A stretch of DNA of 64,000 bases from Polytrichum commune (Eukaryota > Streptophyta > Polytrichopsida > Polytrichales > Polytrichaceae). Below, one piece after another: positions 23,701 through 36,478 of the stretch. The stretch lies in NCBI GenBank assembly GCA_950295325.1, contig OX485803.1, positions 55,753,554-55,817,553 on the forward strand. The letters run 5' to 3'. The notes beneath the pieces were generated by a model. That model saw only the letters and a list, made by a program, of their open reading frames with translations. It was not told the DNA's origin and searched no databases. A program made the position numbers and the translations under genes. Numbering within the stretch: position 1 is the stretch's first letter; every line of letters begins with the position of its first letter.

Positions 23701-25732
23701 ACCGTGTTGCAACAGCCAATTGCATGTGGTTGTTGTGCACATGATTTCTTCTAGTGAGTTAAGGGGTTGTTTACATCATGGACCACAAAGTTGTCCTATG
23801 TCAAGACTCGGGTAGGTCATTCTATAGGATTTTTGTGCACCATGTGCAATTGAGGGGTATTTGTTTGAAGGTTATTTACTTTCACAACAAGATTTAAATG
23901 CTCCCTATAATCATTTAATTCTCTAAAATTATTTATATTATTCCACCCTACCATTAGTTATATTGCCAATGTTATTGCATTTTTTGGTAGTTTATATTCC
24001 TTATAATTACAAAAAATAATTCAAAAGTATACACATTGAAAAAGTGGTGCAAAAAAACATTGCAAAAAAAGGCAAGATACGATTGCAAATTTTACAGGTG
24101 CAACACCTCAAAAAGACACTACATACAACTACAACAACATGAACCAAAGCATTCCAAGAGTATAACATGAATGGAATATGCAACAAGAAAATTAAGCATA
24201 ATTTAAAAACTACTCACAAGTCTGAAAATTTTGGGTTTAATATTACAATATCATCATGCATCACAAAAGAAAACTTAGGGTGAAAACACAACAATAGTGA
24301 ACGTGTGTTCATAATTATAACACCCACTCCATGGCAATCTAGCCCCAAGCCATAATGCATTGTCAACCTATATACTACTCTTTACTTTCCTTGTTTTGTA
24401 AACACTAAACGCAAAACCAAAAAACACCAATCTTGACAAAAGTGGAACTACAACCCAAATTGTTGGAAAATGAGAGTGCAAATGAGGAAGACGATCAGTA
24501 ATGAACATTGGGAATTTCCATCATTTTTGGGCATACGATGTTGCAATTTTTGTTTGAATATTGTGAAGCATGCATGCAAAACTTAGCTAAGTCGACATAA
24601 ATCGTAAGGTCCATATCTTGAACCCCTATATTATTGATTAAAAATTTGAATGGTCCACAATTAATTTCTATCTACCTTATTGGTAATGGAATTATGCATT
24701 TTTTTATAGTCCCTAAATTATGTGGAAGTCTTTTATAAATTTTATGTCAAATGCCTTCAATCCTCCCTATATTAGGCTGCACATTTTTTGTAAAAAGAAT
24801 GCACTAAGTGACCTACCCATGATGTCAAATAGCCTTTTTCCATGGTCACACTTTCATGGTTAGATTTATGAGAAATGCAATTTTTAGAGCCTTTTGGACC
24901 CTTCACTAGGTGTAAATTGAATGTGGATCAAGAGCAGTGACCATGGACCAAAAAGTGGATGTGTTCATTTTTTTAATATATGCCCAAAAATGGAAAATTT
25001 AGATTCTTTCTATATGTCTTATTTTCTCCCCTTTCCTTGCTTCTTTCTTCTTGACTATAGTAGTGATTACCAAAAATAAACAAATTATTGAAACGGCATT
25101 TCCTTGTCATGGTCCCTTGACTTTTGCAACAAGAGAATCTCTTTTGCCTCTCTCATCACAAAACCTGTTGGACCATAACAATAAATAATGTAGGTCTGAA
25201 AATAAACCTTTTGGAGACCTCAAGCTTCATGATCACTTGACATTTTTTCTTTGATGTAAATTGAAAAGGTCCCGGGCCGAGTTCAACGGCCAATCGTAGA
25301 TTACGATTTTAGAGGAGCAAGGGACGCCTTCATGGTCCATGATGTAAACAACCCCTAAGCTCCATCCGAGCCTCTTGTGCAATTGCTAAGGAAAATGGTA
25401 CAATCACACGAGGGGCAAAATCACAAAACCGGGTTGTTGCATCTGGGTTGTTAGTGTGAAACGCCCTTGCCACCTCAGGGTTTCGAAAACCTGGGTTTTG
25501 CATTTGCAGCAGAGGATTGCGAGTTCATGGAGAGAGAGAGAGAGAGAGAGAGAGCTCTTCGCTTTGCAGGAGGCACAGAATGTGGATGTGAACATGGGCG
25601 ATAGAGGAAAATCTCAGCTGCTGTAAACTGAGATTTAGGTTTAGCATGTGGGCCAAGAAGCATGTCGTCAATGCCCGGGGCTAACTTTGGTTGCAGCAAT
25701 TCACAGGAGGAGTTTCAATCAGTTAGGGCACC
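20776..25732. other. Five-kilobase gene-poor repeat-like region
   Basis: No recognisable protein domain on either strand. An imperfect ~180-200 bp direct repeat lies around 21590-21920, and 23.9-25.3 kb is AT-rich. An (AG)n microsatellite at about 25530-25554 lies some 180 bp before the ATG of the next gene, probably in its promoter or 5' UTR. Confidence 0.5.
21590..21920 (+). repeat. Imperfect ~180-200 bp direct repeat
   Basis: The string tgtttttctctcaa(c/t)gcac recurs at 21611 and 21812 with a following cataggtta. The string acatgggccatc recurs at 21718 and 21895. Spacing differs (201 and 177 bp), so the units have indels. Confidence 0.65.
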
Positions 25733-28700
25733 ATGGGGTTTAACATGATCAATGGAGTTTTTTATGCGACCACCTATCATCCCATTCAAGCTGGCAGTAT
25801 TGATGGAACAGACATAGCACCACATGACAATGGAGTGTATCGAGCTCTTTTGGCATCCTCTACTGGCCTCTGTATGCTCTCTTTTCTCTCTCCAACATTT
25901 CGTATTTCATGTAATGATCGCTTAAGTATAGATCTTGTCTTATCACGATTCTCACAATTGACAGAGATATGTGTTTACTTGGTATGTGATAACATGGCCA
26001 ATGGAAATTGGATTTTTTTAAGCATCGATACGTAAATTGACTTAGTTTAATCAGGACTTAAATTGGAATCAACTTTGGGTGGAAAATTTGTTCGCAGATG
26101 ATCCACTTGGTGATCCCAAAGCAGAGGGAGATCCTTACTGCTCCCTCTTTGTTGGCCGCCTTTCATCTCAAACTGATGAGAAGACCCTTCTTGAGGTATG
26201 TGCCTTAATTACTTTGACTATCATCTTATTTCTCTACTAAGTAAAATTTGTGAATTGCCTTCGGGACTCAGAATTGCGAATGTGTCGCTTTATTTGGTCA
26301 TGTGATTGGACTATTCTGAGGTCTTTACGTTTGGTGATTGTTGGAGTGCAGGCTATGTCAAGATTTGGTCGAGTTAAGGGTTTGAGGCTGGTCCGACACA
26401 TTGGTGAGTTTTGGATGTTATGGGTACCTCTGTTTAGAGTTCCTCTGATTTACTCTTTTTTAAGGTTTTTCTGTATTCTGAGTTTTGATTGTTAACTTTG
26501 AAAATTTGACCATAAGGTATGTGGGCCTTATGTGGTCACTCTTCTCAATTGGACACCTATATTTGAGTGGTATATGACAAGGCTTGTTGTTAAGAGCGGA
26601 GACCAAAAAGACAGGTGTTATAATGTGATAGGACTATGTGCTCAAATTTTAGACACCATTCTTGGTTCAATAGTTGACACAATTTGGATGACCAATGTGA
26701 TCAGCTAAGGTTTAAGAGAATCTTAAATTTGACCCTTATAAATTTTGCATCTCAGTTCCAGTTCTAAAACTTGAAATGACAATCTTCACAATTCGCAATT
26801 GCTAACTAGATGAGACAATTCCTGATCCAATCCAACGGCCTGCGTGTTGTTTTTTTGGAGTTAACATGGCCCACAGTAGGGCCACATACCTTAAGCAACA
26901 GATGGAAAAGAATCTTACTTTGTATTTGAGTTATGGTTTAAGTCAATGGGACTTTTTGTCGCTAGTTGGTCCCTTATGATATTTCATTGGTTAAAATGCA
27001 TGCAATGTCAATAATTTTTTCCCATTGTGGTGCATGCTTGGAGATAGTGATTGAAATTGAAGAGCAACCTATTTCAGTTCATTGAGGACCAATCTCATTT
27101 TAGCACCTCTAGGCATGCCAAAAAGAGTTTGATCCTTAATAAACCAATATAGAATGTTCTTTGTTCAAACCTCCACACTACCTCCAAGCATGCACCACAA
27201 ACTTACTGAAAACAGAACGCATTGTATGCAAAATAACCAACTCCTGACCAAAAGTCATGTTGAGTTAGAGGATAACTCTACTGTTTTTGATTTGTTGCAC
27301 CTAGCTAACAATTTTCTGTGACTGTCTACCTTGAACTTTGGCAGTAACAGGAGCTTCTCGTGGCTACGCATTTGTGGAGTATGAGACCGAGAAAGAGATG
27401 CATCAGGCTTATGAGGTAGTTCATGTTAAAAACTGATATGTATTCACCTATGTGGACAATCTTTAAGAGAGAGCCAATTCAAACCCTACATCCTAAGGCT
27501 TCTTGAGTGTAACAAAAATTGTGTTTGGAAGTTGCTCATGGACATTCACAACCTACAAAAACATTTCAGTGTTCTTGATGAGAACAAGATGTCATTCTAT
27601 CCCTCACTGGTATATCGTGAAGCCCTGTTATTAGTTCCCTTCAACACAGGCTCTTCCTTGTGTGAAAACCTTTGCTAAGAATCAATTACTGCGGAGATGT
27701 GTGTCATTGTAGGTTACCTTTATCAGATTTGCACATATTTTCAACGGTATCCATGATTTCAAGATTTTGTGTGGATGGTCTCTTCATGCAGGGCGCTTAT
27801 CATATGAATGTGGATAATGCCTTAATCATTGTAGACTACAATCGCCAACAATTAATGCCTGGGTGGATCCCTCGCAGACTTGGTGAGTACAAATGCACAT
27901 GTTCTTTCTTTAAAGGATCTAGACAAGCCAGAATTTAGTTTTTTAGAATACTAAAATTGTCATGAAGGATCTGAAACATATGGAATAAACATGGAATTTG
28001 ATAGGCGCTGATGTGCAGTTGTACTTAAGGGAATTTAGTCCTTATTTCCATCTTTATGCATAGTCTTTTTTGGATCAGGTCATCAGTCTTTAACCTAAGT
28101 ATTTTATCATCCTCTGAATCTCACTCGAACATAGGTAGAAAATTTGCACATCATAATTTCTGTTCTGTGAGCAGGAGGGGGCTTAGGAGGGGTCAAAGAA
28201 TCAGGGCAGCTGAGATTTGGAGGCAGAGACCGTCCTTTTAGGGCACCTTTGTAAGTGGCCTTTCAATTTCTTCTTGATAAATTTTTTTGTGGCGTCTTCA
28301 GAAATTGTCATCCAGAAATAGTGACTTCTGATTAACACCTTTAGTATTAGTTCAAGGACAAAAGTAGCTTAAAATAAAATAGTCACCTACATCAATTTTC
28401 TAGAAAAAAGTTAATGTTGCTCACACTAATTTAAAACTAAAGGTTTGGCGTGGGTTCTAGAGAATTATTGTGGCTCACACTAATAGGACTATTTAGTGTA
28501 GCTAGGGGATGGGGTTTGTAGAAATATTTGTATATCCTTAGGTAAATATAGGTCTTGGTGTCAAACATTATCTGTATCAAACTTTGTAGGATCTGTAGGA
28601 AAGCAGGGGTTTTCCCTTGTGAATCGAAATGAAGTTTAGCATTAAAGTATTTAATGATGTCAAGTTCTTGACACATTTGCGTTAAAGAAGACAGTGGGGT

Positions 28701-30361
28701 ACTTTTTGCAGGAAGCCTATACCTCACGAGGAGCTTCAAAAATTAGGAATTCCACCTCCACCTGAAGGCCGCTATATGAGCCGATTTCAGGTTCTCTGCC
28801 CTACGAAACTCACCTGATTTCCAGGGTTGTTGCTGTTATCATTTGACATAGCCTGTCACATAGACACCTGTCAAGACATGGGTCACTTTGGAAATGGGGT
28901 TAAGTGTGAACACATAGTTCATTGTAGGATTTCAAACCTTGTTACGATCCATGATTTGATGCCCTGACACACCCTAGACGAGTGGACGTAGATATTGATT
29001 ATAAGGAAGGGAAGAGTTCTGTATGTATATATAGTGGCTATTCTTCTGATTAAATTGTTAACCCTTAAGCATCCAATTGGCCCAAATTGGGCCTCTCAAG
29101 CATGATAATATGTATTTGAGCTACATACTTCCATTTCTAGTCAATTATGTCAAAAGATTTGGATTGAAATACACAACCTGAGTGCCCTTGGACGCAATTA
29201 TGTACTTAGGATTTTGTACCTTGACCCCCCTACATCATTTAAGTGTTAACATTTGTGTCCACTTTGCAGGTTCCACCACCACCAATGCGGAAGCATGACA
29301 CACTGCGGGGTGGACACAGTGGTAGCAGGAGTAAGGATCTTAAACATCAGGGTGAACATCCTAAAGAGGAGAATTATACATCTGCACAAGATTATAATAC
29401 TTCGCTAAAAAGTCATCATGGAGGTGAATCAAGAAAGGCAGGGTCAAGGGAAGAAGATGGTTTTTACCGAGGTGATGAGGATCATGAAAAAAGAGTGCAG
29501 GGGGGACGTAACGTGAAACGGCGCGACGACTACTCAGAGCATGATCGGGACATGGTGGAGGGTTTGTCCAAGTACGAAGGTTTTGAATTTGAACGTGAGA
29601 GATCTGAATTGAAAACCCGTCGAGAGGATATTATGCAGGATAGGGATGCTGGTCACAGTGGAAGTAGAGACCGTGAAAAGCGCCGTGAAGTTCGAGATGA
29701 CAAGTATCATAATGAGAAGCGGCAGCGACGAGAGGTTAGGGAGCATTCAAGTGAGAAAGGCAGCAAAGGTCTGCAAACTGAGGATTATTATGAGAAAGCA
29801 AATTGGAAGGTTGAGGAGTATAAAGAAAGGGAGTTCAAACAGAAAAATGATGATGAAAGACGTATTCGGGATAGGGAGCTTGACCATTCAAATGGGAGAG
29901 GCGAAAACAAACGCAGCACTGAGGACTACCAGGAGAGGGACATTAAGCACAAAAATGTGGATGCTGAACAAAGACGTGGTAAAGACAAGGAGCTTGAGCA
30001 CTCAAAGGGGAGAGGCGACAAAGAACGTGACAGCGACGAATATGAGAGGAGTCATCAGAAACGAGAGGAGCACAAAGAGAGGGACAAAAAACGTAACAAA
30101 GTGGATTCCGAACAAGGAAACCATGAGTCGAAACGTGAGAGGAGAAAAGACTCAAGAGAGCATGCAAAGGAGGGAGGTCACAAGAGCCACAGACATCATG
30201 AGTCAAAAAACCAGAAACAGGAAGATGTTGACCAGGAGTCTCTGCATGGAGTTGAGAGAAGAACTCATAGAAGCCATAAAAAGCATCATAAGCATCGCGA
30301 GAGGTCAAGGGGAGCCTCGGTTGAAGAAGAGCATGAAAGGAAGAAACATAAACAACATTAA
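25733..30361 (+). CDS. U11/U12-35K: U11/U12 small nuclear ribonucleoprotein 35 kDa protein (minor spliceosome), eight exons
   Basis: Exons: 25733-25871, 26098-26195, 26352-26403, 27345-27415, 27792-27882, 28175-28250, 28712-28790 and 29270-30361. All have GT-AG borders and compatible phases, giving 565 residues. The N-terminus has [19 protein letters not shown] and [18 protein letters not shown]. An RRM follows with RNP2 LFVGRL and RNP1 RGYAFVEY, flanked by [13 protein letters not shown] and [19 protein letters not shown]. Then come [27 protein letters not shown] and [12 protein letters not shown]. These match plant U11/U12-35K, the U1-70K counterpart in the U11/U12 di-snRNP that recognises U12-type introns in the nucleus. 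The last exon encodes ~360 residues of Arg/Glu/Asp/Lys/His-rich repeats (for example [20 protein letters not shown]), longer than the tail I recall in flowering plants. All visible introns look U2-type. Confidence 0.93.
26495..26920 (+). repeat. Dispersed repeat family C, copy 2, in intron 3 of U11/U12-35K
   Basis: Homologous to 11415-11800 (landmarks given there). A shorter match to 6715-6800 covers ggacacctat..atatttgagtgg and gagcgg. It is an old insertion inside the 941-bp third intron, which is the longest intron of this gene. Confidence 0.65.
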
Positions 30362-31515
30362 GTGGATCACTGAGGCTCCATGTAGATTTGTACATTATAT
30401 CTGAACCTCTTCTGGAAGTCTGCTGTGATTATTGCAGGACATGATTACTGGAAAATCTGTCTGAAGCTTTTCCCTCGGTGCTCTACTTAGGATTGTTGTT
30501 GGGGAGCCCCACATTTAGAGGGCTTAGAAAGAATTGTGGTATGTGAGCGTAATAGGTGGGTGTATCTGGCCCTGATGATGCTACATTTAAAGTCAAGAGA
30601 CCCCAGTTTAGTTTAAGGGGATATTGTAGTATTTAGAAGCAGAACACTTTAAATAGGCAGGTGTTATGCACATACCACAATACTCCCAAGCAGATTTGAG
30701 GGTCTAGAACTCTTTTCAGGAATGGCCTTTAGAGCACCTTAATGTAGTTATGATATACATCTTGTGGAGTTGCATATGAACTCACTGGGGCGCTACAACA
30801 AATTTCTGGTTTATTTGGAACATAACCCTTTTTTTCTTTTTCTTTTTGATAACTTTATTTTTGTGTGCGGGTTTGGTTTAGGTCTTATCTAAAGATGGTG
30901 AGTGTGTACATTCTGTATGACAGTGGTGAAGAACAAATTCCTCTTGTACAGTTTGTTGTGATTCTAGACTGAGACGTGAGTTGGAAAATGTTATTGTAGA
31001 TACATCATAGTCAGTTTACAAGCATTACTAATATGCATCGATATTAAGAGAAGGTATGCATGTATGACCAAGCTGCAACAAACTATAATGTGCCAATCCT
31101 TTTCTGTCCTGTGGAGGATCAACACGGCTGTCCTTTCTCCTGATGGAGCTGATGGAATGGAGTGGCTGGCAAGAGATTATGTAACCCTAAGCAGGCGTGT
31201 TGATTTCCCCTAATATATCCTACAGGAGAACTCCTACCAATGTGCTTCAAAACAAGATATTGCAAAAATGTGACAGTCAAAGTCATAACAAGAGTCATGC
31301 TCAGCACCTGGGTGTTTCAATCTCTGGGTAGAGAGTCTTAACAAGTTCACTCAAGTTCTGCCAAGAATATCTTTGTATGTCCTTTAAAATGGACTATTAA
31401 GTTATAGCATGAAGTACCTGAGAGTTTTCTCTTTCCATTTAAGTGTTGTGGATCATGAAGTGCACCACTTCACATTGAAGAACTTATGAGATTGTGATGA
31501 TATCTACACTAGGTA
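30362..31515. other. 3' flank between U11/U12-35K and the B3 cluster
   Basis: 3' UTR and intergenic DNA, convergent with the minus-strand B3 gene. No recognisable coding sequence. Confidence 0.5.
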
Positions 31516-33366
31516 CTAGGGTGGCAGGCATCTTCCGCTGGACCTCTTATTCTTGGACGACCAGGCTTTTTTGACAATATTAACCTCAAAGTGTGCTTGT
31601 GCTATCAATGTGAACCCAAGCTCATCCCCAATCTCCAGAAGATTCTCCTCCACAAATGTGCCCCAACCAGCTTTGAAATGCACCGAGCACATGCTGTGAA
31701 AATAATATTTCACACACTGCACAGGCCATAACCCTCCTTTGGGTCCTCGTAGGCTGACTAGCCTGGGCAGAGTGAGCCGCGTGTGGCGCCCAAATCCAGC
31801 TGGAAGAATCTACATCCCAAACACAGATAGGTTCATATACCGTCACACTCTTACGAATGAAATTTAGTTACATTATTCAAGGTGATCAAATGTTGCCTCA
31901 CCCGACAAAATCGAGTGACAATCTGAGATTACCTCTAGGTGATAAGCAGGCTTTGGCAGTTTGGTGGCGTAATGCTAATTTCTGGAGGTGACAGATAGGA
32001 TTTTGTACAGGTCCTGACCAATAGCAAAACCATGTGTGGAGGTGAGAGATGGGATTCTGTAAAAGTCCCAACTAATAGAAAAACCAACATGTGGCCTTCG
32101 GCTCAAATTTTGAATTTAATTTGTGTTGAACCTGCTTATTATCACCTATGGGTGATGGTAAACTGGGAGGTCATGAATTCAAATCTCATGTAGGAAACAT
32201 ACCAGATGTGCACATAAATCGCTTCCAAAATGTTGTACGGCACTGCTGGCGAGTTGAATTTTGAATTGCACCACTTTATGAGTTGGAAGTTGATGATGCT
32301 GGATTCTCCTCTCTACCCTCTTCATCCACCTCATCATATTGCCATGCCCAAGATTTTCAACACTCTCAGTTTCTGCAGGAATATCCTGTTCTTGAGTGAC
32401 AACTCGCTCTTCCTGTGTTGAAAAGTCTGAGCTCGTGCAATTTGTAGATAATTTGCACACCATCAACTCATCATATCTTTCAAGATCATCTGCATGTGCG
32501 ATAACTTCTTCCGTACCTATATATTCTGCACTTTCCCCCAGGTGTAAGGTGTTTGGCAGGATCATCGAAGAAATAAGTTCAAGGCTTTTTGAAGGCCCAG
32601 TCTCACCAGGAAAATCCTGCTCCTGAACAACTCTAATTTCATCCTCTACTGAAAATTCTGAGCTCGTATAATTTGAAGATGTTTTGCACACCATCCATTC
32701 GTGTCTTTCATCTGCATGTGATGCCATCATGTCTTCTGTATCTAATTCTACACGCTTCCCGAGGTGTGAGGTGTTTGGTGGGAGCATTGAAGAAATGGGT
32801 AAATTGAGGCTTCTTGAAGGGGAATTAGGTGACTTGTCAATCACCTGAACATAGAAGGTCGAGACTGCGACGAGGTAGAACACAAGATGGTCATCTTTTT
32901 TGAAGCCATTGACGAAGGTGAACTCATCCCATCCATCTAAAAAGCTCACTCTCATCTGGCCATGTGACTTTGTTCGGATTTTCACCATGACGGTCATAAG
33001 TTGGCAGCTGGGTCCACGAAATCCATTCGTCATATGAAACTTGTCACCATGGGCTTGCACAAACTTGGCAGGAATCTCCTGAAACATCATCATGTCCAAA
33101 ATTTCCAAAAAAAGGTCAAATGATCCACAGAGTGAAGTAATTGATTAGAAACTCCTACTAAAAAAGTCTGCCAGGAATCAGCTCTGAATTAGTAGTCGAG
33201 AACACCAGTAACATATATATCTACACCCAAATTTCTTCACATGTAAATTCACGAGTCTTACCAGCTCGGCTTGACGTTGACTCTCAGAGCCAGGCCACAC
33301 CATTCTTTCCGTCAATATCTTTTGAAACGAAGGAGCTCTGGAAATGGACTCTCCCACACTCGCCAT
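31516..33366 (-). CDS. Two-B3-domain (REM-like) DNA-binding protein
   Basis: Predicted exons on the minus strand: 33262-33366, 32203-33078 and 31516-31809, all phase 0 with GT-AG borders. The product is 424 residues starting MASVGESISRAPSFQKIL. B3 domain 1 spans about residues 11-115: APSFQKIL joined across intron 1 to EIPAKFVQAHGDKF, then MRVSFLDGWDEFTFVNGF, DDHLVFYLV and TFYVQVI. B3 domain 2 spans about 305-415: VQFKIQLASSAV, LILPAGFGRHTRLTLP, GLWPVQCVKYYF, SVHFKAGWGTFVEENLL and GDELGFTLIA. The linker holds a ~75-residue direct duplication (about residues 124-199 and 200-274). B3 proteins of the REM group bind DNA in the nucleus; targets cannot be inferred. Without the last splice the frame ends at 32179, losing the second B3 domain. 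Confidence 0.8.
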
Positions 33367-33885
33367 ACTGGGAACAATACTTGTATTACGACTCACATTT
33401 GAATGTGAGACACAGCCACTTGCTTGATGCTACTAGCAGATGAGTCAGAAAGCTAAAAAATTAGCGAATTGGCAAGCTGAAGATGACATGCTTGCTGTGC
33501 ATTAAACTTCACATGGCTATGAAAGGTTATGGTCGGCAGCTCCGGTTACTGATTCATCCCAAGTTTGAGCAATGGGCATTTATCTTAGAAGGCACTCACT
33601 GATGTTTAGTATGAATTGATTGTGAGGGGGATGATTACTCTTTAGTGGAAAAATTTAATGTGAGTTCTCACATTGCTTGGAGTGCTTGGAGTGCTTGGAG
33701 TGCTTTTCAATGATGACTCCCATCACAGCTCCTTGAAACATTATTAGGTGCAGCTGCAACCATAAACACTAAATTTGCTGATGAGGAACATATTTGGTAG
33801 CTTGGATGGAATGCATTCATTGCACAAATGGACATGCTTTTTTTTTTTGGGGGGGGGGGGGGGGTCAATTATGTTGTTACCAAGA

Positions 33886-34785
33886 AGTTACATCAATAGA
33901 CGGTTTAGGGTATTTAGTGTCACTTGCTATTTGAAATTACACAACATTATTAAATATTTTGTATGGGTCTTATTTTTTACCACCAAAGGCCTGAGGTTGG
34001 ACTCTTCATTAAGTTAATGTGAGTGTAAGAAGGGGTATTATTTGAGGCATTAGCATATATAGTATACTTAAGGGAGAGGCATTAATTTTTTCTTTAGTGT
34101 GTACATTTAGAAAGGCTATCAAGAATGTTGAAGGAGATGTAGATGTACAAAAGAGGGCCCTAGGGTTTAGAGAAAAAGTTGACAATAGATGTGTTAGTTT
34201 CATTCAATTTACGTTTTCGTCCATTGTTATCTTATGGTTATAGTCCTCAGTGCCTCCCTTGTTCTTTCCTTTCCTCTCCAGATTGTGGCTAAGTTATTGT
34301 GATCTTCTCTTTGTTTGTTTGATGTAATCAACGAGTTACATGGTATGGATGAAAAAGAGTTCAATGACTTTCTCGTTAGAAAGCAAGCATGGATTTTACA
34401 TGTAATAAAGGCATATTTAATTCATCAATTAAATTTTGTATATGTAGTGGAGGCACTTATCACATTAAATTGATTCAGAACGGCTTAGTATACATACATG
34501 AGTCTAGCTATTTTCTAGTATGCCGGTAGTGCATATACATTTGTTTTTCTTTATAAACTTCTCGAAAACATGGGATTTAATTTCATAGTGACCCACGCAC
34601 ACCATTTAAGTTTCCAATCAAGAGTCCACCTCCCGGAAACAAGGGTGAAATATGTTGTTTAGACATTAGAGAACACAAATGTCTTACTTGGTAAAAAAAT
34701 TTGCTTACTAAGTAATAACTTATAGCATCATGTAATTTCGAATCGTAAGTGACACTAAATACCATAAACTGTCTAGTGCTCTTAG
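33886..34785. repeat. Inverted-repeat element, arms at 33886-34016 and 34600-34785
   Basis: The left arm carries ggtttagggtatttagtgtc, then acttgc and tgaaattaca, and ends near ttggactcttcatt. The reverse complement of the right arm carries ggtatttagtgtcactta, then gaaattaca and ggtggactcttgatt. The arms are diverged and enclose about 600 bp of non-coding sequence. It is probably a decayed terminal-inverted-repeat element. Confidence 0.55.
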
Positions 34786-34798
34786 CACCACACTAAGG

Positions 34799-35473
34799 TT
34801 AGTGTGGCGAGGTTCCATGTACCGGTCCCGGTCCATTTTTTGAAAAATAAATGAGTGGGCGGGTGGGAGAAGGGTGGTTCCATGTGCCCATCCCCCCTCA
34901 CCCAAGGACCGGTACCCCCCATGGATGGATGTCCCCCATTGTACGTTGTGCAAGGACCCGTGGTCTTAAGAAGGACATGTGCCGGTTAGAGAGCTCCGGT
35001 GACCGGATCAACCGGTCATCTTGGTTACACCCTTGGGTACTAAAGGCCATATTGTTCTTCAAGTCCTTTCTTTTGGGGTACTCCTAGGGCTCTTTGCTCT
35101 TGCATCATGCACTCTTTGTATACTCAAAGCCTAGTTATGAGAAGAAATGAAAAGGAAAGAAGAAATAGAAAATGATTGTATGTTATATCACTCACAATTT
35201 TAAATTCATTCAATAAATGTACGGGAATTCTTGTATAAGTCAAATATCAACAGTTAAATGATGATGACCCTCATTACCGGTCACCTTCATTAAGTGTGAC
35301 ATCTTATTATTCACCAAATTTGATAAGAAAGTAGGAAATCGAAATAAACCAGCACCCCACATAAAAGTACCCCTTCATTAAATGGGTGACATCACCCATT
35401 TTTTTGGATGATGTCACCTGTTTCTCACCCACTTAAAAAGTGGACTGGACCGGCACATGGAACTTGGCCCTAA
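34799..35473. mobile_element. Non-autonomous TIR element, ~675 bp
   Basis: The left end ttagtgtggcgaggttccat is followed by gtaccggtcc. The reverse complement of the right end reads attagggccaagttccatgt followed by gccggtcc. About 27 of 35 terminal positions agree. No convincing target-site duplication was seen. The interior is rich in ccggt words and encodes nothing recognisable. Confidence 0.55.
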
Positions 35474-36279
35474 TGCTCCTTCAAGAAGTGGTTTCCTACT
35501 GCAGGGGGCTTCTTTCTTGGTTCGGGTTCTATTTGGGCACTGGAATCTAGTTTATCCCGCCCAAGTAATTTAGCCCCCAAATGATTTCATGCCAAAATTG
35601 TACACATGCTACAGTATATAAAATGTCTTCATCATGTCCTTTGGGAACCCTCTCGTGATCCTCTCACTTACATTCTAAGCTTCTAAATTATGTTCGTTTG
35701 TGAATTCATGGTAAAAATGCTGATGTATTCATGCACAAGTGTCTCTACAAGCTTAAAGAAAGTTGCCTTCATTATGGAGCAATAAAACTCATAAGGAACC
35801 TTCAAATTAGATTCAATGAAACACGGTTACATCAAAGATGTTCATTATACAGCAAGTTGAATTTTATTCAAATGCAAAGTATAGTTTGAGGCGAGGTCCA
35901 TTTTGAATGGCTTGGAATTTGTGCCGTCCAAGTAAACTCATCCATTGTGGATATAGGGGCTCTAATAAAATCAAAATCCAGGCTATAAGTTGAGGGCGGA
36001 TTAGTTTCAACTACATAACTAGACTGATTTGGATCTATGACGTTATCGTTGTTATCAAATAACCTTACCAGAAAATAAAATTTTATGCTTCAGATTAGTT
36101 CACTAGTTCACTAAAATTGTCACCATCTCAATGGATGAGTTCACTTAGACACCATGAAACTGTGGTGGAATGTATGAGCTCCGAAACTCATGAGACAAAT
36201 GACCACATGCATGATTTGCACTTGCTAATTGCCTTACACTAGTTGCATGATTCATAGTCTACATTTTTGTAATGAAATA

Positions 36280-36478
36280 TTGTCATGAATGATTGTAATC
36301 TGGATGAAAATCACTTAGTAAGTGATAGTATTTACACAACTGTAAATACTACCCAAATTTCTTTAACAAAGTTTGACAAATAATGTTGGGTTTACAAATA
36401 ATGTTGGTGACACTACATGGGCGGTTTACAATTAGTATTGAGCAAGACAGATAGAAATGGTGACACTCAATATAATAT
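36280..36478 (+). repeat. Dispersed repeat family B, copy 2
   Basis: Same orientation as 3922-4225, sharing caaataatgttgg, gtgacactacatgggcgg and agtattgagcaagaca. Confidence 0.65.

Noticed and set aside
25404..25699. Minus-strand Ser/Leu-rich frames upstream of U11/U12-35K
   Set aside because: They are produced by the (AG)n microsatellite in the promoter or 5' UTR.
29646..30404. Second plus-strand frame overlapping the last U11/U12-35K exon
   Set aside because: A shifted reading of the purine-rich tail; the frame continuous with the seven upstream exons is the other one.
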